A stretch of 64,000 nucleotides of DNA from Acanthamoeba sp. SK_2022b (GCA_027943245.1 JANDJZ010001753.1:124001-188000), one strand, 5' to 3'; shown: positions 1 through 11,659, counted from the first letter of the stretch. Translations and numbers: made by a program. The notes: generated from the letters alone by a model not told the origin.

Positions 1-1372
1 AAATGCGAGTACAACGAATAGCAGTTGAGTTCGCATAATGAAGAGACAAAGGTGAACAACAGCACCGAAGAAGCGCTCTCTTCCAAAGTGGAAACAATCG
101 CAGGGCGTCAATCAACTCTTCACCGCTTCCTGGTCTTCGCGTACGGTTTCCTTTGTTGGTGTGCGGGTGGCCCGCCCCCATTGGCAGAGGAAACTTATGT
201 ATGCGAGGGAAAAGGAATTTCCAGAGTGCAAGAATGTAAGGAATGAGGACCCGGCTGAGCACAACGGGCCACAAGAAGCGTCTGCGCGGAATGCTTTTGT
301 AACTCGACAGGCACTGACATCCATACCTTACTGCCAATGTAATGTGAGAACTTTTGACAGCTGCCTTCCGGACAGCCTCTGGCATCCCTGTCCCGCCAGC
401 CGCGGCGGAACCTTTTTTCCTGCATTCCTCTTGCTCTTTGGAATGCTCAGGCCAGTCGCGGCGTGCGGCCACACTCTACCCACATCAAATCAAGATCCCA
501 AGCAGCCTTTCCACGTCTGGCCAGCAAGCTACCGCACCAGCCCATCTATCTTCGAGTTGAACCTCCCGCGAGGCCTCTCTTCGCGACATCGGCCCTGAAG
601 CTTCAGCACCTTTCTGCCAAGGCACGGGCCACCTCAAGGTGTCTTGGAGGTTGGTCTTTTTCTTCTGGTTGGAGGGGAAGGCGAAGAACGCGGCCGCCGG
701 CATGCAAGACGGCCATACCAGCAGCCATATCGAACGTAATATTTAGACTATGGCGTAGGGAAAGAAGCCCAAATTAGCAGCATTTTTGCTGCAGTCGCCA
801 GGAGCGCCCCCTCGCCAAGCCTTGCCTCCCGGAACGCGTCAACCATCAAACTTCTTTCTTCTGCCCGCATCATCTTAAACACTTTTGTGCGAGGATTGAT
901 CAAACTCAATCCTCAGCTCACCTCGCCACTTCGTTTATGTTCGGCTGGACCAGCTGAACGCCCCATCTTCTGCCTGTGCCTCCTCCTTCTCTCTTTGTGC
1001 AGCTCGCTTTTTCTCTTTTTCCTATCTGCTCTTCGGTGGGGATGGACGGAAACTTCGGCTTCACCAACCACAACGTTGGTGCCGCGAGATGCGCGTTGTT
1101 TACGCCGTCGTGCGAACTCGCACCGACGAGCCTGCCATCGCATCTTGTAGCGCTTGTGCCAGCGCGCAAGATCCGTCAATGCTCCCCCTGCCCACATCAT
1201 CAATTCAAAACTAAGGCAAAGATTGAAACGTAAACAAAGACTGATTTTTATGCCTCGGCAGCAACTCTTATTTTTGTGGTCTTTCCCTTCCCGAGCACCA
1301 GCTTCGTCTCACAAACTCACAACCTATATCCGCAGGACCTGGATAGGACAAACTCAACTCTCCGCCCCCGCC
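1..1372. other. Left-edge region without a supportable gene
   Basis: About 1.4 kb precedes the first gene I can model. Several open frames of 60-145 codons exist on both strands, but none has a convincing start, splice structure, domain or composition, and they overlap each other. The last 150 bases are probably the promoter and 5' leader of the gene starting at 1373. Exons of a gene lying mainly to the left of the window cannot be excluded. Confidence 0.5.
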
Positions 1373-2462
1373 ATGTCGCAGACCACGGTTCGTGCGCTGT
1401 CTCGTACTCAGCCTTCTCAGCTCTTCAGCCTCTGATTCGGGTATGGGCACGTGTGGTGATGGGCTGGTGGCACGCCAGACACCTTTGAAGCCGGGTAACC
1501 CGGCTCCAGACCAGCACAGGGTCGAGGGTGGCGCACAGAGTGCGTTTTGTCCCTCCATTTCATCACTCCCTCGTCTCCTGCATTTCCGCTCTGCTCCCCT
1601 TGATCATATCCCATACATCCCTCGCTCAGAGGGGGTATTAAAGAGTACGTCGCACGATGGACGCAGAACACTTGGGGGAGGGGGGCTCCACCTGCTCCCA
1701 CCTGCTCCCGCCTGCTCCTCTCACTCACGCACTCTCGCTCACCTTGTTTTGCAGCGCCATCTGGCTACGACGAGGCATCTTCCTCTTCGACATTTACACG
1801 CAAGATAGATAACCTTCACAAACAGCTAAACGAGGTGGGCTTCCATGTGGACTCGCTGCGCTAGTGTCTCCCTTCCCCTTCTTCTGACGTTACGCGGTGC
1901 TGCAGGTGACCGCATTTCTCGACCACGTGCAGCAGTCCCTCAAATCTGTGCTATCGCTCCTGGAAGACGTGGAAAGCAATGTGCTGGCGCTCAGACACCA
2001 AAGTACTTGAGCCTCTCTCCCATCCGAGCCACCCTCCACCGACTCTGGCCGGCGGTGCACTCGCGCGATCCAGAGATGTCCGTGGCTGAAACTGTGGTGC
2101 GCGGGCTGTGCGAGGACAGCTGTAGGGAGGCCGTTGGAGCGCCTCTCCATTCCGATCAAAAGGCATCTCGGGAAGAGCTTACGAGACGAAGAAGACAGCC
2201 CGACAGCCGAAACAAACGAAGAGAGAAGGAAGAAGCGGCGAACCGACAACAGTCCGCAACGCAGGTACACAGCCAGCTGACTACCTTTTTCGTGTTTGGT
2301 GAGATGCTCAAGTGTTCCGGATCTGCGTACCTATCTGGGGGGGGGGGCAACAGAGACAGCGCCGAGGAAGTTGTTGTCATTGGGGACAAGCTGAACGAAG
2401 GCGTTGCGGAGCCATCCGAACCAACAGAGGAGCCAGCACCGGGCTCGCCCACGGATTGCTGA
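1373..2462 (+). CDS. Small helical, probably nuclear protein of unknown function (5 exons)
   Basis: I model exons 1373-1403, 1755-1834, 1906-2002, 2126-2264 and 2354-2462. All GT-AG junctions agree in phase and give 151 residues. The start lies in a good context (CCGCCATG). Residues about 22-69 form one heptad-like helix (LHKQLNEV...LDHVQQSLKSVLSLLEDVE). A charged linker follows with a basic cluster (ERRKKRRTDN) that could be a nuclear localisation signal, and the tail is acidic and Pro-rich. The single helix recalls small subunits of BLOC-1/BORC-type coiled-coil complexes, but I see no diagnostic motif and do not assign it. A run of ten G ends the last intron, just upstream of the acceptor. 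Confidence 0.6.
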
Positions 2463-2645
2463 GCGGAGTCCGCTCGGCCAACGAGGGTAGAAAAGTTGGT
2501 GCCCGGGTGTAGATACGATCCTGTACGCTTGCATTTTTCTAAAGGCAGCGAGTGTCCAGTTCTTTATTGGCTCACGAGGTGGCCTGGTGGCCTCTGGCCC
2601 GACACAATTTGAGTCTCGGCTCCTCCCTTCACCCAAGGATGAGCC

Positions 2646-3919
2646 TCATCTTATCTGCTTCTCCTTCTCGTTGACGATAGTTACAGGCATCGAGCAGGCG
2701 CCCATCACTGACTGTGTCGATGAGCCCATCAACACCCTGCATGCAGATGGGCGTCAAACCGAGAAGAGCTTCTGTCCCTCTCAAGCACTGGCAGGCAAGG
2801 GAGGGGGGGGGGTGGGCACGCTACCTCCTGAAGTCGGACACGTAGCCGCGCTTGCCCATGACGATGCTCTCCACGTTGCCATACTTCTCGTACTGGCACA
2901 CCTTCTCTCCGAAGTTGCTGGAGGCATGTCACTCGGGTCAGCTACGCGTGGGAGGCTTGGGGGAGGAGTGAGGGGGAGCTTACCGGTTGCTGGTGTAGGA
3001 GAAGTTGACAAACTTGCACTTCCTCTGTTGTGCGTCGTGAGCGTACGGTCGCGTCAGCGCTGGCGAGACCGGTAAGTGCGTGTGGAGGAGAAAAGGCGTA
3101 CTCCGTTCTTCTCGCACAGATCCAGGTACTTGCGCTCCAGACCGGCAATCTCCTTGCTCTCCCTAGGGTCAAGTCTACAGGGTGCAAGCGGTGACCCGGG
3201 GGCGAGGCGGTGAGCCATCAGAGCGGTGAGACGGGAGAGTATGGAAGAGCAGTTACCCGGTGGTGGACGGAGAGTAGGAACCGTGGAGGAGCATGAAGGT
3301 GTGGGTCTTCGGCAGACGCTTGAGCGCGTAGATGATGGCCTTATCGGCGGACTTACTGCCATCAACGCAGATCACGTCCAACGGCTTCCCGCTGTGCAGG
3401 ATGCGCTCGCTCTCTGTGTCCACCCGAGCGTCGTTGGGCAGCCTCAGATCGCCTGTAACGGCGTAGGGAGGGTGAGGGTTGCGAGTGGCACTTCTCTCCA
3501 CATGCGAAGGGGGCTACGCACCTATGCCTACAGTCTTGACGCTGTGCTGCGTACCATCCGCCAGGTTCGTGCGGACGCCCTTATTGCGATCCCAGTCCTC
3601 CACTGCCGGCCGACGCCGACTGCACCGCTCGAGTGCTCAGCATTCCATGGAACGGGCTATGTGAAGTAAGGAACAGGTTCTAAGTGGAAGAGTGGTACCT
3701 CTCCACGCCAATGACAACGTCCGCGTCCTCATCCCGGTCAGCGCTGCGGCGGTATCGGCGCTCGCTCCGGTCAACCTGTTCTCTTTCCCTTCTCCTCCGC
3801 TGGCGCTTGAGCTCCCGCAGGCGCTCCTTCTGCTGCTCGAGCTCGAGCCTTCTCACCTCATCCATGTCTCTATCGTCGTCATCGAAGTAGTCGTACACTT
3901 CCCTCTCCACTTCGTGCAT
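2646..3919 (-). CDS. Universal stress protein (UspA) domain protein
   Basis: The gene is multi-exon. The first exon (3919-3699) encodes an unusual charged leader of about 65 residues, rich in Arg/Glu/Asp with short heptads, before the UspA-like core. The core shows the start DVVIGVE, then LDVICVDGSKSADKAIIYAL (strand and helix), an alpha segment with KYLDLCEKNGV, KCKFVNFSYTSN, and the nucleotide-binding style end IVMGKRGYVSDFRR followed by VLMGSSTQSVM and CSMPVTIV. The G-x2-G-x9-G-S/T type loop of ATP-binding Usp proteins is represented by MGKRG...MGSSTQS, so nucleotide binding is plausible. Family members act in stress survival in the cytosol. The stop (TGA) is at 2646-2648. The leader is odd for the family and may be a coiled-coil interaction arm. 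Confidence in the family is high; exon edges in the middle are inferred. Confidence 0.82.
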
Positions 3920-4298
3920 CTTAAGCTGTTGTCTTGTGGTTGCTGCAGCTGTGTTCCTTTGGAGGAGGGGCTTGTAGTGTTATCACGTTCCCTAGTGGTG
4001 TGTCCTATCGAATATCAGCGTCTGTTTGCCCTACCCCAACGCCCCCGCCCCAACGGAGTTAAAGGCGGCTAGGGAGCGGTCGGCTTTTGGTCGAAAGTTC
4101 TCCAGCCCTCCCTGCGATCGTGCCCGAAACCGAACCCCAACCCACAGAACCCACCGTTTCAAATAAATAAAACATTACTTGGTAAAGAGATTGTTGGTAT
4201 CTACAGTGAAGTTACCCATCTGGGCGGATGTTGTTAATGAAAGAGAGTAGAGTGAAGGCCAGGGACGTCTCGGCCCGGGCCTTGGGGTCGGTCCAGCT
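3920..4298. other. Intergenic region between two minus-strand genes
   Basis: This stretch holds the promoter side of the universal stress protein gene and the 3' flank of the secreted-protein gene at 4299. I see no coding frame, RNA gene or strong repeat in it. A short AT-rich patch (AAATAAATAAAACATT) lies near 4160-4176. Confidence 0.5.
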
Positions 4299-4906
4299 CT
4301 AGCAGGAGGAGCCGACGACGTTGGTGGGGCATCCCTCGCTCAGCTCGAACAGCTTGAACTGGGCGGTGTAGACATTGCCGGACTGGTCGAAGCCCACGCC
4401 AGGCAGGGCACCGTTGTTGCAGCCGAGCGTGACGTTCTGGAAGACCTGTGAGCCGGAGGCGATCCTGAGGACACCATCACGGGTGACGAGCACGTCGAAG
4501 GCATTCTGGGCCATCTGCGATGACACCTGGTCGGCGCTGAAGGGCTGGCTGAGACCCCGATTGCAGCCCACGCTCTGGCTGGAGAGGACGCCGAACGAGG
4601 GGGTGTCCTTGTTCACGAGGCCGTCGTAGTAGCGGTTGAAGTAGACGTTTCCCTGAGCGTTTGACACCTGCAGAAGGAGAGGTAGCCGTCAGATCGTAAT
4701 CCAGTGGCGAGAGACAGAGCGAGGGAAGAGGGACGCGGTACGGCAGAGGAAGAGGCGCTTGCAGTGGTGATGGTGAGCTGCACGCAGCGATAACCCTGGG
4801 CACCGGAGAAGATGGGCTGGAGGGCAGATCCACAGCTGTCAAGTCCGTTGGCGCTGCTAAGGAGGAGCACGACGACGAGGCTGGCGAAGGTAATGCTGGC
4901 GTTCAT
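4299..4906 (-). CDS. Small secreted protein, family unknown (2 exons)
   Basis: Exon 1 starts at 4906 with a clear signal peptide (MNASITFASLVVVLLLSSANG) followed by a mature start at LDSCGSALQP. An intron of about 90 nt joins in phase 0 to exon 2, which begins VSNAQGNVYFNRYYDG and ends CPTNVVGSSC at the stop 4299-4301. The mature protein has several Cys residues and alternating beta-type segments, which fits a small disulfide-bonded extracellular domain. A TATA-like element about 90 nt upstream supports the start. I do not recognise the family. Confidence 0.68.
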
Positions 4907-5592
4907 GATGTTCGTAAGGTGTGTCTTTGATGTCTGGGCCTTGATTGCTTTGTTGTAATTGTTGGTGATGACAATGACGCCTTGCCTTGCCGCTATTTAT
5001 GCCAGCCCAGGGCTTGGCACGTTAGTCAGCTTGGGCGCTCGTGCCCAGGCGAGCCCTCTCTTGGAGAACGTGTTGAGAACAGAAGGAAATCGCACCGAAG
5101 CCACCTAGGGCGCATGAGGCGAAGCTAAACCCGCTGTGCATGAGATTTGATTGTATTGCAATTTTGGCTCGGGAGTTCTGCGGCTCTCTATGCGACCAAT
5201 CGGAGTTGGCCACCTGCAGGGCAGTCGCATAGAGGGTTTGCCCAATAACAAGCCTGCATGCCTGGAGATAGTAGGGAAAAGCAAGAGGGACAAGCCGGGC
5301 GTGATTACTTGGCACGAGGAATACAATTGGGAACCGCCAGATTGCGTGGAAGCCGCCACAAGTGAGTCCCTGCAAGGCGTTTATACTCCTATCGCCTGCT
5401 CCCAATCAACAGTTGAGGAGTCTGGCACGCCTCTCCGCCCGATTCCCGCGTCTACTGATGCATAACTTCCTTTACTCCAACTTGAGGCTTGAAAGGCGTG
5501 TATGAGAGAGAGAGATGTGGGACATTCTTAGACACCACGAAAGAGAGGCCTGAGAGAGAGAGAGAGACCGAGAAAATGTACAACGTTTGGGC
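4907..5592. other. Intergenic region with GA-rich tract
   Basis: Apart from the TATA-like box, I find no gene in these roughly 690 bases. A purine-rich tract of GAGA repeats lies between about 5496 and 5570. The region holds the promoter of the gene at 4906 and the 3' flank of the gene ending at 5593. Confidence 0.5.
4993..5000 (-). promoter_or_regulatory. TATA-like box for the secreted-protein gene at 4906
   Basis: On the minus strand the sequence reads ATAAATAG. It sits 87-94 nt upstream of the start codon at 4906, a distance compatible with a short 5' UTR. Confidence 0.5.
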
Positions 5593-8500
5593 TCACGTGA
5601 GCCGCCAGCTGACGGCGTCTCCCTCCAGCGTTGTACGGACCAAGCCTGCGCTGGCCAGCACGTGCAGGGCGAGACAGATGCGCTCGCCGTCCGTGTCTGT
5701 GTCACAATTTCCCACCACCCACGCCCAGCGTATGTTAGCCCTCTGCTGAGTCTGAGTCCCTCCTGCTCGCGACCGGGAGCGATAACTCGCCGTACCGGGC
5801 AAGCGCGCCTTGAGGTCCGCGAGGGACAAGCCCAATTCGATGTTGCGGTGGGCGCCCAAGTGGGCATACAAGCGAGGCAATAGCTGCTTCCACTGTCCCT
5901 CCTGCGGGGCAGCCCACCCAGTCAGAAGCTCAGCCCCGAGCGATGGACTTGATAGAGCCAACAAGAGCCATGGAGCGTGTTGCGTACCTGGATGGCGGCG
6001 GGGAAGAGGTGGAAGGGAAACGATGGCTCCTGCACGGGCACCTGCGCGTCCGACCCGGCCAGAGGCTTGTCCTTGGGCTGAGTGGAAGTGGAGACGCTGG
6101 CCGGTCGCCGGACCTGCCTACGCTGCTGCTGTTGGCCGGCCAGTGTGCGGCTGATGTTACAGTCCGTCGCCACAGACGCCCTTTCGCGCCTGTTCTTTTG
6201 GAATTCGCCGAGGAGCGCTGTGAACCTTCCTCCTGGTGCATGAATGGGTGAGCGACTCAGCCACAGCGAGGAAGCGATATGAGACGAAGGCGTACCGGTG
6301 AAGGTTTGTGCTGTGGGCTCTGCTTCAGGAGGTTGGAGCTGCCCGTCGCTCAGAGAGTCGTCGAGCTCTGCCGCGGTCTCGTGCTTGACAGGCATTTGGC
6401 CAAGGAAGGCAGCTGTCCCCACGTCCAGCGTGATCGTTTCGTCGGCCGCAACCGCCAGGCGTCCCGGCGGACTTCGCTTCGCGTCGGGCAGCGACCCGTC
6501 GAGGCTCTCCACGCTCACACTTTCCTCGCCGGCCTCGTACTTGAGCAGTGCATTGGTGGGGATCACCTTGCACGTCTCCTCCACCGCCATGGACGCGTTG
6601 AAGCTGAACTTTTGCACAAAGTAGGGGGAGTGGGCATCTGCACGCCAGGGCATGTGTTCCCCAAGGTCAGTCATGGCTTCGCCTGAGCTGCGTATGACAC
6701 GATGCGCGCGTAGCGCATACCAAAGTGGAATGTGCAGGTGGGCGGGAGCGAAGCGGGCGACTGCTGGGCGTTGACGGCCTTGAGCATCTCCTGCTCGAGC
6801 TCCCGTTCAAGCCGCTCCTTCTCCCGTTCGAATTCGGACATGTTGAGCGTGGAGCAGGACGACGACGACAATGAGTCCAGGCTCTTCTCCTTCTCCTCCG
6901 ACTTCTCCATCTTGAGCTTAATACCAACAGTCGGGCCCGCTGCTGCCACTGCAGGCTCCTTCGGACGCTCATCAGATCCGTGCTGGGGCTGCGCGGAGTC
7001 CTGCTCCTCGGGCATTTCCACCTTGGCCGGCCGGTAGTAGAGGAACATGGTGGTGGCGGGCGGCGAAGGGAAGTCAGGCGAGGGCGGCAGCTGATGCCGC
7101 AGGCCTGCCCCGGTCGTGGTAGGCGTGAACTGCTGAGCAGCACCGTCATTCTCGGCATCGCTTGCATCATCGCTGGGCTCGGGCTTGATGGGCGTCAGAC
7201 AGCCATCGATGTGGTTGGCCTCCCTCGCCGGCTGCCCGTCGCTGACGCTCCTCGGCCGGGATTTGACGGCGTAGGGAGTGATGAAGGTGATGGTTCGTGT
7301 CGGTGAGGGCAGCGGAGGCGTGCGAAGGACCTCTTTGAGCGATGCCGCGCGCGGCTCCTCCAGATCTTCGTCGTAGTCTGTACACACAAGAGGCGAGTGT
7401 AAGCAGTTTATCCAAACAGACGTATGCGACTGACGACTGTGGTGGGTGGTCGTCACCATAGCTGTCGTCGTCGTAGCCGTCGGCATAGTGAAGAGAATCG
7501 GCAGCGCTGGCCCATAGGGGTTTGGCGCGAGGTGTCTTGGCGTGGTCCCTAGCGCGCACCTTGGCGACGAAGAAGGGCGTGGTGCGGGCGGGCGAGGGCA
7601 GCGGCGGCGTATGAAAGCGGGGGCGTGGTCCCGGCGTGTTGGGTCCCGGCGTGTGGCCGGACACGTCGGCAATGATGGAGGCGTTGAGCTGGTAGTTGCG
7701 GGCCTGCGCGTTTTGCTTGAGGCGAAGGAAGGGCGTCGTCTTGGTGTCGGGAATGGGTGGCGTGGACAGAGACAGCGGCGTGGAGTGATCTGACGACGTC
7801 GAGGTAGAGGAGCTGTAGGGCGTGCTCCCGGCAAAGGGGGACATCTGTGCCGATGAAGATGGCGTAGATGATGACGTCGATGGTGAATGGTGGTCACGAT
7901 GGGCGATAGGGCTCACCACGGCTGCGTCTTCCTCATCGCCTACGAGGATCTCGCGGTCGGCATCACCATAGTCGTCCTCATCTTCAGGGTTCGCCCCGTA
8001 ACTCCAGCTGTCCTCGCCTGCTATGCCCATGTCGCCTTCATCACCATCCTCGTCGTCCTCGTCGTCCTCTAGTAACGCGAGAAAGGTTAGGAGTCACAAC
8101 ATTAGGCCAGGGTCAGGGACAGTACCAGGCCCTACATAGGTGGGTTTGGGGGTGGCACGACGCGGCTTTGTCGCAGGAATCCTGAATTCGGGCGTGTTCA
8201 GTAGGGAATCGTCCAGGGAGAATGAACTGACCTGTACATTATCTGTGCCAGCAGCGTTGTTGGAATGATGCGCATTTAATCGCTATAACAAGGGGCCACA
8301 TACCTCGCGAAGGTGTGGTTCGATTTCGATCCTTGAGCACTAGTTTGGCTGCAGAGGCCGACGAAGAAGGAAGGAAAGGCGAAGACGCGAAGTCGAGGGT
8401 GAGCGCGGTAATCGAGGAATTCAAGCAATTGGGAGACGGCGTGGCATCCCACGATAGTGGCGTGGACGCATTAACGATATTACTACTACGGTTCTCCTTT

Positions 8501-8598
8501 CCCGTCGGCGAGAGGAATACTCTATCCATCAATGATGCCGTTCTTTCACCTTTCACGCGTTGTTCGTCTAGGCTGTTTGCTTTCGTTTTTGGCGCCAA
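5593..8598 (-). CDS. Large Ser/Pro-rich protein with repeated TPPLPSP motifs and a winged-helix-like C-terminus
   Basis: I join at least eight exons, with start MAPKTKANSLDEQ at 8598 and stop at 5593. The N-terminal half is disordered and rich in S/T-P sites. A short motif recurs: STPPIPDTKTTPF, HTPPLPSPARTTPFF and RTPPLPSPTRTITF. A charged EKEKSL...FEREKERLERELEQEM helix follows, then a more ordered part (CTFHFDAHSPYFVQKFSF). The last about 70 residues (QWKQLLPRLYAHL, LSLADLKARLP, ERICLALHVLASAGLVR) have the helix-helix-helix-wing pattern of a winged-helix domain. The clustered proline-directed sites suggest control by cyclin-dependent or MAP kinases, and the C-terminus could bind DNA or protein. 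I do not recognise the family. All junctions I used agree in phase. Confidence 0.65.
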
Positions 8599-8820
8599 AA
8601 CTCAAAGCCGTTACGTGAGGAATGCCATGTGGTCGGAGTTTAAAAGACACACACAGGCAAGCACAGCATCAGAACAACAGCTATGACTGCAAGTTCCATA
8701 CCCAGCAGGCCATGCTTGCCTTGCCTGACATCACCGGTGCAACTACCCGCCTCCGTCCTATGCAGTATAAAATAAAAAAAAAAAATTGGTTTTAGTGTAT
8801 TGAATCCTTCTGGTGTGGGA

Positions 8821-10388
8821 TCACTCCTTCTTCTTGTCCTTCTTTTTCTCTGCCTTGCTATCGCCTTCCTTTTTGGCCTTCTTGCTTTTCTTGCTCTTCT
8901 TCGTCTTCTTGGCAGGCTCCTTCTCCTCCGGCTCCTCGTCTTCCTCTTCCTCCTCACGTTTTCGCTTCTTGCTCACCTTGCTTTCCTTCAACTTCTCCTT
9001 GTCGTCCCCTTCCTTCTTCGCTTTCTTCTCCTTCTTCTTTTTGCTCTTCTCCTTCTTCTTCTTCTTCTCCTTCTTCTTCTTCCGCTTTTCCTGCTTCGTC
9101 TTCTCAACCCTGGCCTCATCTTTTTGGTCTTCTTTCTCTGTCGCCTTGGCTTTGGCAGTCTCGACCACACATTCCATCCTCTTGGTCAGCTCCCTCTCTT
9201 TCTCCAGCGCCTGCTCCCTGTCACGGTTCTCCTTCCACTGTCGCTCGTGCTCTGCCAACCGCTTCGCTCGCCCCTGCGCCGGATACTTCCATTGCGACAG
9301 AATCTGCACACCACACAACCGTCTGTATGCAAACGAGCCTAGGCGAGACCAGCTAGCCTTTAGTGAAGCCATACCCTGCCGCCACAGACCGCAAGCAGAT
9401 CGTTCTCGTTTAGCCCCGAGGCGTAACTCTTTTCCCTGTTGGTTGTGAAGAGAGAAGACGAGTGAGTCGGCATTGAACCGAGGAGAGAGGAGTTTGTGTG
9501 TGTGAGTGTGAGTGTGTGCGTGTGCGTGTGTGTGTGTACTCTTCGCTGCTGCTGTCGTCGCTGTCACTGCTATCGCTGCTGTCGCTGTCGCTCTTCTTCG
9601 CCGAAGAGCCGAGGACGAAGGCTCCGCCAGAGACGAACGCGCCGCCGTACAGCTGCGCATACTTCTGCTGCATGGTCTGCGGCTTGTTCTCTTGGCCCTT
9701 GCTCTCTTTCTCCTCCTCTTCCTCCTTGGCCTTCTTGTCAGCCAGCGTCTGATACTGGGAACGCTCAGAGTCAGCATCTCTTTGGTGGAAGTTTGGGTGA
9801 GTTCTTTGTGTGCAAAGAAAAAGGGCAAACCTTGTCTTCTGCCTTGACGAAGCTCGGGGCGCCGTAGTTGGTTGGCTTCGCCTTGGCTGGGCTCGCGCTA
9901 GTCTTAGTTGGTGCCGCCTGCACCACAATGCCAGAAGCAGAGCTGACGTCAAGCCTGGGCGGATGAAAGATGGTCTGCGGTGACACATACGGGGTCGACT
10001 TGCACGCTGGCGGCGGCCTTGTTGTAAAGGTTGTCCCACCAGCCAAAGCCCTGCCTGTCTCGGTCGGTCAACAAGGACCCACCAATCTGCAACAACGAAA
10101 CAGCCACCGTTGGTCATTGATTCAAATTGGATTATATCAGAAATTAATTGGTAACTAACCCCGAACGTGTCGGTCTTCTTGGAGACTTTGATGTACTCCG
10201 ACATTCCGTCTTCGTTACGACCCAGACCTTTCCCCCTGCAAGTGTTGTGGTTAATTTGTCGCATTTTCAGATGAAATTAATTGTGAAATCATGCTTGTGG
10301 AACAAAGGAGCCAAACAAAGTACTGTTCCCAACCCATCTGCTTGAGCCATCGCTCACTCTTATACGAAGGCATCTCCGGGGCCGACAT
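8821..10388 (-). CDS. G-patch domain protein, GPATCH4 homologue
   Basis: The start MSAPEMPSYKSERWLKQM at 10388 leads straight into a G-patch split by an intron: GWEQGKGLGRNEDGMSEYIK, then TDTFGIGG. After it comes DRQGFGWWDNLYNKAAASV, matching the W-W-N-x-L-F/Y-N-K-A-A segment that follows the G-patch in GPATCH4. A KYAQLYGGAFV segment follows, then a long Lys/Glu tail (KKKKEKKKKKEKSKKKK, many KK and EEEE runs) ending KKKDKKKE at 8821. G-patch proteins activate DEAH-box RNA helicases. In animals GPATCH4 acts with DHX15 in the nucleolus/Cajal body on RNA modification, so a nucleolar RNA-processing role is expected. One intron carries a GT microsatellite. Confidence 0.88.
9496..9537. repeat. GT dinucleotide microsatellite in an intron of the GPATCH4 homologue
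   Basis: An interrupted (GT)n tract of about 40 nt lies between two coding exons on the minus strand. It is a simple repeat with no coding role. Confidence 0.75.
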
Positions 10389-10917
10389 GTTGTTTGCAAT
10401 TCACAAGAAACCACTTTGGGTTTTGTTTTAGGAACAAAAAAAACCCGGTGTCCATTTTTTTACGACGATTTCCTGCAACTAGGCTGTCTCAACCGGTGAA
10501 TCTATTTGTTTTCTCATTGGTCATTCTTTTCATTCCTCCATCTTTACCCTATTTCGTAATCACAATAATCATTATCAACGATTTCTGAACAAAAACCCAG
10601 AGAAATCACTTGTTGATTACCTTAAAAAGGTGCTCTCGGGGCATTTCTTTGATAAACCATCATCTCCACGTGTTTTCCTCTAAATTATCCAATAAGGTAG
10701 CGAGTTTAGCAACATTCCTGAAATAGTATGAAAGCACCAATCAGATTTCAAAGAAAGAGGGCAACATTCCTGAAATAGTCTGAATCGACCAATGATAAAA
10801 TAGCTAGAAAATCGAAATTTCCTTACGGGGTAAGTAAAACTACCAAAGAGAGTGTTTGTGCCAGTTGCATTCTGGCATAAAAGGGCAGGGTACAAGAGAC
10901 TGAGAATCTGATCTCGT
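10389..10917. other. AT-rich intergenic region upstream of the GPATCH4 homologue
   Basis: No gene is visible in about 530 bases. The region is more AT-rich than its surroundings. It serves as promoter for the minus-strand gene starting at 10388 and as 3' flank of the heat shock gene ending at 10918. It contains the 52-bp-spaced repeat listed separately. Confidence 0.55.
10709..10793. repeat. Two 24-nt direct repeats, each followed by a CCAAT box
   Basis: The 24-mer starting GCAACATTCCTGAAATAGT occurs at 10709-10732 and 10761-10784 with one difference. Each copy is followed 4 nt later by CCAAT (10737-10741 and 10789-10793), so the whole unit repeats with a 52-bp period. This suggests duplicated promoter elements. 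Confidence 0.65.
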
Positions 10918-11659
10918 TTATTTGTTTTCATTTTCTTGAATGGCGACGGTCATGGCGGGTTTGGAGGCAAGAAGCAGATGAACGTGTAATACGCCATTGC
11001 TAAGGTGCGCTTTTACGCCGTGTGGTTCGATCCTGCATCACGAGAAATGGTGAGAAAAGCTCTGATGTTGTCATGAACGATAGATGTGAGTACAGGAAGG
11101 GCACGCGCAGATGACGGAAGAAACGACCGAAGTGACGTTCACGCATGAGATGTCGATCGCTGGCCTCCTTCTCGGAGAGTGGCTTCAGCGCGCAGATAGT
11201 GATTTCGCTACGATCGACAATAAGGTTAATGTCGTCCCTGCACGATTGACGTACGTCAGCGACTCAACCTGCAGGAGCGCTGTAGGCCTACCTGGGTACG
11301 CCAGGCAATTCAACTTCGATACTCACACGGCCGGCGTCTTCTTCGAAAACGTCTACTCTTGGCATCCACAGCGGGCTGGCAAGAGATGGGGAAGTGGGAG
11401 TGAGGCACAAGCTTTATATACACAAGCAGGGAGCACTGACCTACCGATCGTCTAGGTGGGAATTCCGGTAGACGCGGTCGACGTCAAGCAAGCGAGACCA
11501 CCGGGGCATGTCCCTCCAGTCGAGGCAGGGTCGTGTTCGCTCTGCCATAACCACCTGTTCCTCCGTCTTGCTCATAATGCGTGTGACCTCCTCCTTTTCT
11601 TGGCTGAAGGAAAGATGAAGTTTACTGCCAATGGGCACTGCAGGCAATGTGTTGGACAT
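10918..11659 (-). CDS. Small heat shock protein (Hsp20/alpha-crystallin), copy 1
   Basis: The start MSNTLPAVPIGSKLHL is at 11659. The N-terminal arm ends in LLDVDRVYRNSHLDDRPLW and runs into a classic alpha-crystallin entry, MPRVDVFEEDAGRVSIEVEL, then PGVP. Later exons give DDINLIVDRSEITICALKP, RHFGRFFRHLRVP and VKAHLSNGVLHVHL, the equivalents of the R-x-F-G-x-F-x-R-x-x-x-L-P and N-G-V-L motifs of the family. The stop TAA (10918-10920) overlaps an AATAAA-like signal. The protein is an ATP-independent chaperone that binds unfolding proteins as oligomers. A clear relative lies about 8 kb away at 19521. Introns are short and in phase. Confidence 0.85.

Noticed and set aside
913..1203. Minus-strand 96-codon basic frame at the left edge
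   Set aside because: It is very Arg-rich in all frames because of local composition, has no splice context, and overlaps the presumed promoter of the gene at 1373.
6671..7897. A 408-codon minus-strand frame rich in Arg/Pro/Thr
   Set aside because: Only its last part is in the frame used by the real gene. The upper part is a shifted reading of the exon at 8030-7370.
11111..11455. Plus-strand 114-codon frame opposite heat shock copy 1
   Set aside because: The minus strand here encodes phase-consistent alpha-crystallin exons, so the plus frame is a shadow.
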